Below are positions 61,724 through 64,000 of a stretch of 64,000 bases of DNA, piece after piece. The translations under genes and the position numbers were made by a program. Source of the stretch: Aliiroseovarius sp. S1339 (GTDB lineage Bacteria; Pseudomonadota; Alphaproteobacteria; Rhodobacterales; Rhodobacteraceae); assembly GCF_023195695.1 (NCBI RefSeq), contig NZ_JALPQG010000007.1:1-64000 (forward strand), read 5' to 3'. The notes beneath the pieces are model-generated. The model worked only from the letters and a program-made list of their open reading frames with translations. It was not told the origin of the DNA and searched no databases. The first letter of the stretch is position 1. Every line of letters begins with the position of its first letter.

Positions 61724-62725
61724 ATGATCAAGACACCATATCTTCTGTTTTTGGGCGATGTGCCCGACCAACTGGCGGCGAAGGTGGCTCAGGGCATCAA
61801 AGACTGGCGCCCGGAAAATGCCGTGGGCCAGCTGCGGCTGGACGGCTGTGGCGCCGATCTTGGCTTGGCCGACATGACGTTGACGGAAGCGAAGGCGGCA
61901 AGTGCCAAGACACTGGTCATCGGTGTGGCCAACCGTGGTGGCGTGATCTCGCAGGCGTGGAAAAAGGTGCTGGTGATGGCGCTTGAGGAAGGGTTCGACC
62001 TTGCGTCGGGCCTGCATAACCTTCTGCGCGACGAGCCCGATCTGGTCGCGGTGGCCGAAGCAACCGGGCAAGAGCTGCATGATGTGCGCCTGCCCGAAGT
62101 CAAATACCCGATCGCCAACGGCGTAAAGCGCACCGGCAAGCGTAGCTTGGCTGTTGGCACGGATTGTTCGGTTGGCAAGATGTATACGGCGCTGGCGATG
62201 GATAAACTGATGCGCGAACGCGGGATGAAATCGACCTTCCGCGCCACCGGGCAAACCGGCATCCTGATCACCGGGGACGGCGCGCCCTTGGATGCGGTGG
62301 TGGCGGATTTCATGGCGGGATCGGTCGAATATATCTCGCCCGACAACGACCCTGACCACTGGGATTTGATCGAGGGGCAGGGGTCGCTGTTCCATGCCTC
62401 GTATTCCGGGGTGACGATGGCCCTGATCCATGGCGGCCAGCCCGATGCGCTGATCCTGTGCCACGAACCCACGCGCGAACATATGCGCGGACTGCCCGAT
62501 TATCAGCTTCCATCGCTGGAAGACCTTCGCGATGTTGCCTTGACCTTGGCAAAGGTGGTCAACCCAGCCTGTCAGGTGATCGGTATTTCGGTCAACACGC
62601 AACATATGGCTGAAGATGCCGCCACGTCCTATCTGGCAGAGCTTGAAGCCAAGATGGGCCTGCCCGCCACCGATCCGTTCCGGTTTGGGGCCGACAAGCT
62701 GGTGGATGCGTTGGCGGCGGTCTAA
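61724..62725 (+). CDS. dgcN: DgcN-type protein (DUF1611), putative D-amino acid N-acetyltransferase
   Basis: A 333-residue protein with the DUF1611 features: LVIGVANRGGVISQAWKKVL, LHNLLRDEPDLVAVAEATGQ and the P-loop GTDCSVGKMYTALAMDKLMR, followed by FRATGQTGILITGDG and LFHASYSGVTMALIHGG. Such proteins (named DgcN when next to DgcA) work in D-glutamate use through N-acetylated intermediates. The P-loop suggests an ATP- or CoA-dependent step. Here it is followed after 30 bp by the dgcA-type gene, so the pair is an operon. Confidence 0.88.
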   Translation: MIKTPYLLFLGDVPDQLAAKVAQGIKDWRPENAVGQLRLDGCGADLGLADMTLTEAKAASAKTLVIGVANRGGVISQAWKKVLVMALEEGFDLASGLHNLLRDEPDLVAVAEATGQELHDVRLPEVKYPIANGVKRTGKRSLAVGTDCSVGKMYTALAMDKLMRERGMKSTFRATGQTGILITGDGAPLDAVVADFMAGSVEYISPDNDPDHWDLIEGQGSLFHASYSGVTMALIHGGQPDALILCHEPTREHMRGLPDYQLPSLEDLRDVALTLAKVVNPACQVIGISVNTQHMAEDAATSYLAELEAKMGLPATDPFRFGADKLVDALAAV

Positions 62726-62755
62726 GTTGCCGTTCAGGCTAAACAGGGGGCAGAC

Positions 62756-63721
62756 ATGAAAATTTCGGTCACGGCAGATGTGTTCAAGCTGGCGCAGGTT
62801 TTCACCATCTCGCGCGGGTCGCGCACCGAGGCGAAAGTGCTGACTGTTCGGATCACGGATGGCGATCATCAAGGCTGGGGCGAATGTGTGCCTTACGCGC
62901 GCTACGGCGAAACGCTTGAAAGCGTCACGGAACAGATCATCGGCCTGCCCGCTGATGTGACGCGTCAGGCGCTGTTGGACCTTCTGCCAGCAGGCGCCGC
63001 GCGCAACGCCGTGGATTGCGCCTTGTGGGATCTTGAGGGCAAGCGCGCGGGCAAACGTGTCTGGGAACTGGCTGGCCTGCCCGAACCGGGGCCCGAGATC
63101 ACCGCTTATACCCTGTCACTGGCCGAACCCGCCGAGATGCAGGCGCAGGCCGAAATACATGCCCATCGCCCACTATTGAAGATCAAGCTGGGCACACCCA
63201 ACGACATGGCCCGGCTTGAGGCAGTGCGCAAAGGGGCGCCCAAGGCCCGCATCATCGTGGACGCAAACGAAGGGTGGTCGGCCGATGTCTATGCCGACCT
63301 TGCCCCGCACCTTGTGCGGCTGGGCGTCGATCTGGTCGAACAACCTCTACCAGCAGGCGAGGATCATGCGCTGATCGGTATGGATCGCCCGGTGCCGGTT
63401 TGTGCCGATGAAAGCTGCCATGATCGCGCCAGCTTGCCGGGGCTGAAGGGCAAGTATGACGTGGTGAACATCAAGTTGGACAAGACCGGCGGCTTGACCG
63501 AAGCGCTGGCGCTGCGTGATGCCGCCTTGGCCGAGGGGTATAAGGTCATGGTTGGCTGCATGGTCGGCTCATCACTGGCGATGGCGCCTGCCACGCTGGT
63601 CGCGCAGGGCGCGATGGTGACGGATTTGGACGGGCCGCTTTTGTTGGCGGAGGATCGCGATACACCGCTTGAGTTTGACGCCAAGGGTGTGCACCCCCCC
63701 ACGGCGCGTTTGTGGGGGTGA
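62756..63721 (+). CDS. dgcA: DgcA-type N-acetyl-D-Glu racemase / dipeptide epimerase (enolase superfamily)
   Basis: A 321-residue enolase-superfamily enzyme. The catalytic lysine pair KxK is in PLLKIKLGTPNDMARLEAV; metal ligands are Asp in RIIVDANEGWSADVYADLAP, Glu in VDLVEQPLPAGEDHALIG and Asp in VPVCADESCHDRASLPGL; the second lysine is in VNIKLDKTGGLTEALALRD. This layout is shared by L-Ala-D/L-Glu epimerases and the DgcA racemases. Next to dgcN, N-acetyl-D-glutamate racemisation is likely. GGGGGC precedes the ATG. Confidence 0.88.
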   Translation: MKISVTADVFKLAQVFTISRGSRTEAKVLTVRITDGDHQGWGECVPYARYGETLESVTEQIIGLPADVTRQALLDLLPAGAARNAVDCALWDLEGKRAGKRVWELAGLPEPGPEITAYTLSLAEPAEMQAQAEIHAHRPLLKIKLGTPNDMARLEAVRKGAPKARIIVDANEGWSADVYADLAPHLVRLGVDLVEQPLPAGEDHALIGMDRPVPVCADESCHDRASLPGLKGKYDVVNIKLDKTGGLTEALALRDAALAEGYKVMVGCMVGSSLAMAPATLVAQGAMVTDLDGPLLLAEDRDTPLEFDAKGVHPPTARLWG

Positions 63722-63726
63722 AGGGA

Positions 63727-63999
63727 TTAACTGCGCCCGGCGATTTGGGTCAGGAACACGCCCAACCCCATAACGGCGATCCCAGACACGCGCCAAAAGG
63801 TCAGCGTGCTTGGCTGTGCGCCGAACAGGCCGAAATGGTCGATGGCAGCGGCGGATACAAGCTGGCCCAACAGCACAAAAAACACCGCATTTCCAACCCC
63901 GAAGCTGGGCGCAACCCAAGTGATGGTCAGCACATAAAACGCCACAAGACAGCCCGCGAAGAAAAGATGCGGCGGCGCGCTGACCGCGCCTTTGAGCGA
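63727..63999 (-). CDS. DMT/YdcZ-type transporter, C-terminal part (cut by the window end)
   Basis: The C-terminal 90 residues of a small membrane transporter: VAFYVLTITWVAPSFGVGNA, VFFVLLGQLVSAAAIDHFGL and TFWRVSGIAVMGLGVFLTQI, with three helices. It resembles YdcZ/DUF606-type members of the drug/metabolite transporter superfamily, where DHFG and the terminal helix are typical. The start lies beyond position 64000. It is convergent with the dgcA gene. Confidence 0.8.
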   Translation of the reverse strand, partial: SLKGAVSAPPHLFFAGCLVAFYVLTITWVAPSFGVGNAVFFVLLGQLVSAAAIDHFGLFGAQPSTLTFWRVSGIAVMGLGVFLTQIAGRS

Positions 64000-64000
64000 G

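Noticed and set aside
61658-62872. Long leftward frame of 404 codons
   Set aside because: Antisense to dgcN, His/Arg/Gln-rich composition typical of shadow frames, and no start signal.

Overview
The window looks like a chromosomal segment of a marine Rhodobacterales (Roseobacter-group) alphaproteobacterium. The pointers are two complete TRAP transporters, a malyl-CoA lyase with the DgcN/DgcA pair, a frcBCAK-type sugar cassette, an MJ0042 zinc-ribbon protein divergent from ftsEX, and an initiator tRNA downstream of an rRNA operon. This assignment is inferred from gene content only; no database was searched.

Positions 1-3045 hold the 3' end of a 5S rRNA with its terminator, four ordinary genes (a secreted protein, a membrane protein with a cyclic-nucleotide-binding-like domain, a secreted protein and a PagL-like lipid A deacylase) and tRNA-fMet. 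From about 3.0 to 11.7 kb lies a decaying genomic island abutting tRNA-fMet. Its serine recombinase has lost its N-terminus, carries two in-frame stops and is split by a 2.78-kb IS1595-family transposon whose 25-bp inverted repeats and 8-bp target duplication can be read directly. That transposon carries four overlapping cargo genes, one a PIN-domain protein. Next come an IS3 remnant, a phage MuF-type head protein with a CdiA_C toxin domain (interrupted by an in-frame stop) with its immunity-like gene, a 2OG-Fe(II) oxygenase and a broken tyrosine recombinase.

Positions 12.2-16.5 kb hold the most unusual unit. An HprK-like kinase fused to a PqqD-type domain lies between two related Tat-leader, Ser/Pro/Ala-repeat proteins, the second carrying a PepSY-like tail. 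An OmpR-type regulator and a histidine kinase follow; the four genes from the kinase onward overlap or abut. I propose a dedicated modification and sensing system for Ser-rich exported proteins.

Positions 16.5-26.5 kb are again partly eroded: a cydD-cydA deletion scar, an intact RND efflux pair with a DUF2892 protein, remnants of a sulfide:quinone oxidoreductase and a Fic protein, a mini IS3 relic, and an ECF sigma/anti-sigma pair divergent from a YxxxD-type secreted protein and a 36-residue lipoprotein.

Positions 26.4-53.4 kb are metabolic and transport operons. In order they are: a LysR/racemase unit divergent from a D-amino-acid-dehydrogenase-like oxidase with a TRAP transporter; a surface-glycan trio (GT-D/aminotransferase fusion, sulfotransferase, WbqC); the ROK-regulated frcBCAK cassette with an AGE-family isomerase; UspA; and a seven-gene operon (formylglutamate amidohydrolase-like, TRAP, glutamine synthetase-like, ALDH, Fe-ADH) facing an RpiR regulator, with two palindromic operators between them. 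That operon fits catabolism of an amino alcohol through gamma-glutamyl intermediates.

Positions 53.5-64 kb are housekeeping: the zinc-ribbon protein, ftsEX-plsC-PPOX, an AhpD-like protein, accA, an AraC/GyrI regulator, malyl-CoA lyase, dgcN-dgcA and the end of a DMT/YdcZ-type transporter.
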